6,478 nucleotides of DNA, taken from NCBI GenBank assembly GCA_026394435.1, contig JAPKYG010000009.1, forward strand, positions 1-6,478, given 5' to 3'. Every line of letters starts with the position of its first letter. The stretch's first letter is position 1. Both the position numbers and the translations under genes were made by a program. Positions 5,713 to 6,478 of this stretch are shown piece after piece. Origin of the DNA: Methanobacteriota archaeon. GTDB taxonomy: Archaea; Thermoplasmatota; E2; DHVEG-1. Under the pieces are notes generated by a model, which ran no database searches, was not told the origin of the DNA, and saw only the letters and a program-made list of their open reading frames with translations.

Positions 5713-6321
5713 TCAGAGATGTGTGGTGATCCGTAGCAGGGTGACATCGTATTTGACCACTTCTTTATCATGGAACTCAAACATCCATTTAATCGGGAAG
5801 ACGTAATCTTTTTGATAAGTAATTTCTCCCTCTAAAGCATTGATCATTTTTTCCAAAAAAAAGATTGTTTTTTTGAGATGAAGTGAATAAATGACACTCG
5901 AGATTTCAAATGCTTTTTCGAGGAATTTCCTGTCTGCTTTCTGGTTGCTTTTCTGTGCTCCGAACGGTGGGTTCATTAGTACGGTATCACAGGCTGTATC
6001 CACCGCGGCAACGTCTTTTATCATGTATGCTATTGGAAGAGCATTGGTTTTTGCGTACTTTTTTGCTGCTGCGATGACGTTTTTGTCGATATCAAAACCG
6101 AGAACCTTTTTTGCTCCCATATATATTGCGCCAACAGAAAAAATCCCAGTACCGCATCCAAGGTCGACTACTGTTTTTTTTTCGATGTCTCCCCATTGGT
6201 ACGCGGTAAAAATGATGTCTGCAGTGATGGGTGCTGGTGTCATGTATTGTTCAAGCTGGGGAACTGGTGTTGTTGGTTTGGGGACTTGTTGAAGGAGGAT
6301 TTCGAGTTGTCGCTGTTTCAT
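5713..6321 (-). CDS. METTL5-like rRNA N6-adenine methyltransferase
   Basis: S-adenosylmethionine-dependent methyltransferase of 202 residues, close in layout to human METTL5, which with TRMT112 makes N6-methyladenosine in helix 44 of 18S rRNA. Archaeal members are expected to modify the matching 16S adenosine, with Trm112 as partner. The N-terminal region has LEQYMTPAPITADIIFTA (23-40), matching the METTL5 LEQYPT segment. The SAM site is VVDLGCGTGIFSVGA (51-65), with GFDID (75-79) binding the ribose. The catalytic NPPFGAQ is at 117-123, the N6-adenine type motif. IYSLHLKK (144-151) matches the family's YSLHK, and the C-terminal IKWMFEFHDKEVVKYDV ends like METTL5. The ATG at 6321 has no clear ribosome site, so a short or leaderless message is likely. 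It diverges from tRNA-Ala. HemK/PrmC is less likely given the length and the LEQY and YSLH motifs. Confidence 0.88.
   Translation of the reverse strand: MKQRQLEILLQQVPKPTTPVPQLEQYMTPAPITADIIFTAYQWGDIEKKTVVDLGCGTGIFSVGAIYMGAKKVLGFDIDKNVIAAAKKYAKTNALPIAYMIKDVAAVDTACDTVLMNPPFGAQKSNQKADRKFLEKAFEISSVIYSLHLKKTIFFLEKMINALEGEITYQKDYVFPIKWMFEFHDKEVVKYDVTLLRITTHL
5854..5875. repeat. Homopolymer inverted repeat inside the METTL5-like gene
   Basis: Read on the plus strand, C followed by A residues (5854-5861) is the exact reverse complement of T residues followed by G (5868-5875), with a six-base loop between. The full runs are A8 and T7. In the gene this encodes Lys-Lys-Thr-Ile-Phe-Phe-Leu (about 150-156), after the conserved YSLH. 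The reading frame is intact. Such runs are prone to polymerase slippage and sequencing error. Confidence 0.7.
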
Positions 6322-6354
6322 CTTATTAACATGAAGGACTGTTTGTTTACTAAT

Positions 6355-6364
6355 AGTTTTTTAT
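6355..6364 (-). promoter_or_regulatory. Candidate TATA element of the METTL5-like gene
   Basis: On the minus strand GATAAAAAAC (6364-6355) lies about 38 nt upstream of the ATG at 6321, which would place the transcript start near 6333 and leave a very short leader. No good BRE precedes it. This agrees with the lack of a ribosome site. Support is modest because the whole region is AT-rich. Confidence 0.3.
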
Positions 6365-6379
6365 CCAAAAATTTTATTT
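6363..6379 (+). promoter_or_regulatory. Candidate BRE/TATA promoter of tRNA-Ala
   Basis: On the plus strand ATCCAAAAA (6363-6371) resembles a BRE and TTTTATTT (6372-6379) a TATA box. A start about 26 nt from its centre falls near 6402, five bases before the mature tRNA 5' end. This spacing is typical of archaeal tRNA promoters. It overlaps the minus-strand element proposed for the METTL5-like gene. Confidence 0.5.
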
Positions 6380-6406
6380 GCTGTTGGTGGTTCTAGGGTT
6401 TCCTCT

Positions 6407-6478
6407 GGGCTCGTAGATCAGCGGAAGATCGCCCCCTTGGCATGGGGGAGGCCTCGGGTTCAAATCCCGACGAGTCCA
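6407..6478 (+). tRNA. tRNA-Ala (anticodon GGC)
   Basis: A complete 72-nt class I tRNA fold ends exactly at the window edge. The acceptor stem GGGCTCG/CGAGTCC pairs fully with a single G-U pair at position 3:70, the alanine identity element, and the discriminator is A73. The D stem is GATC/GATC around AGCGGAA. The anticodon stem CCCCC/GGGGG encloses TTGGCAT, giving anticodon GGC for GCC and GCU codons. The T arm TCGGG-TTCAAAT-CCCGA is perfect. No intron is present. Whether CCA is encoded cannot be seen because the sequence stops after A73. It is transcribed away from the METTL5-like gene. Confidence 0.97.

Noticed and set aside
5891..6292. 133-codon plus-strand open frame opposite the METTL5-like gene
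   Set aside because: It is antisense to a gene with intact SAM and NPPF motifs, and its apparent hydrophobicity is a by-product of the complementary strand.
6319..6333. Four-codon upstream frame (ATG TTA ATA AGA TGA) overlapping the METTL5-like start by ATGA
   Set aside because: It has no ribosome site and is short enough to occur by chance; the predicted transcript start also lies at or near this ATG.

Overview
This window is archaeal and consists almost entirely of translation, secretion and RNA-maturation genes. The evidence is the euryarchaeal-type order rpl15 - secY - adkA - Emc3/DUF106 - cmk - cbf5, an archaeal-length Cbf5 without a bacterial TruB architecture, a short archaeal AdkA, a METTL5-type methyltransferase, BRE/TATA-like promoters, and a tRNA-Ser with no encoded CCA. 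Ribosomal proteins L34e and L14e, which sit inside this cluster in many archaea, are absent here. Together with the style of SecY and of the Emc3-like protein, this suggests a Thermoplasmata-like member of the Euryarchaeota. That placement is an inference from memory of the families; no alignment was made.

Layout, all on the minus strand unless noted and read in the direction of transcription (high to low coordinates). tRNA-Ala(GGC) lies on the plus strand at the right edge (6407-6478) and diverges from a METTL5-like rRNA adenine methyltransferase (5713-6321). Next comes an NYN/LabA-type PIN-like nuclease candidate (5112-5627). A 231-bp AT-rich gap with BRE/TATA-like elements follows. Then comes the main operon: rpl15 (4476-4880), secY (2917-4464), adkA (2357-2905), Emc3-like insertase (1692-2360), cmk (1157-1684) and cbf5 (117-1118). 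A tRNA-Ser(GGA) gene (2-87) closes it, 29 bp after the cbf5 stop.

The six main genes are tightly packed, with gaps of 11, -3 to about 11, -4, 7 and 38 bp depending on the chosen starts, so they very likely form one transcription unit. Functionally it joins the large-subunit protein L15, the Sec translocon pore and an Oxa1-superfamily insertase (membrane protein biogenesis), two nucleoside monophosphate kinases (AMP and CMP), and the pseudouridine synthase of H/ACA RNPs. The upstream NYN and METTL5-like genes add RNA cleavage and rRNA methylation to the same neighbourhood.

I see no mobile element, CRISPR array, toxin-antitoxin pair or defence system, and no clear candidate for a new biological system. 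The points most worth a second look are the break in the spc operon just upstream of rpl15, the missing L34e/L14e genes, the enlarged external loops of SecY, and the placement of tRNA-Ser behind cbf5 with a promoter-like element over the cbf5 stop codon. No gene-free stretch exceeds 300 bases.
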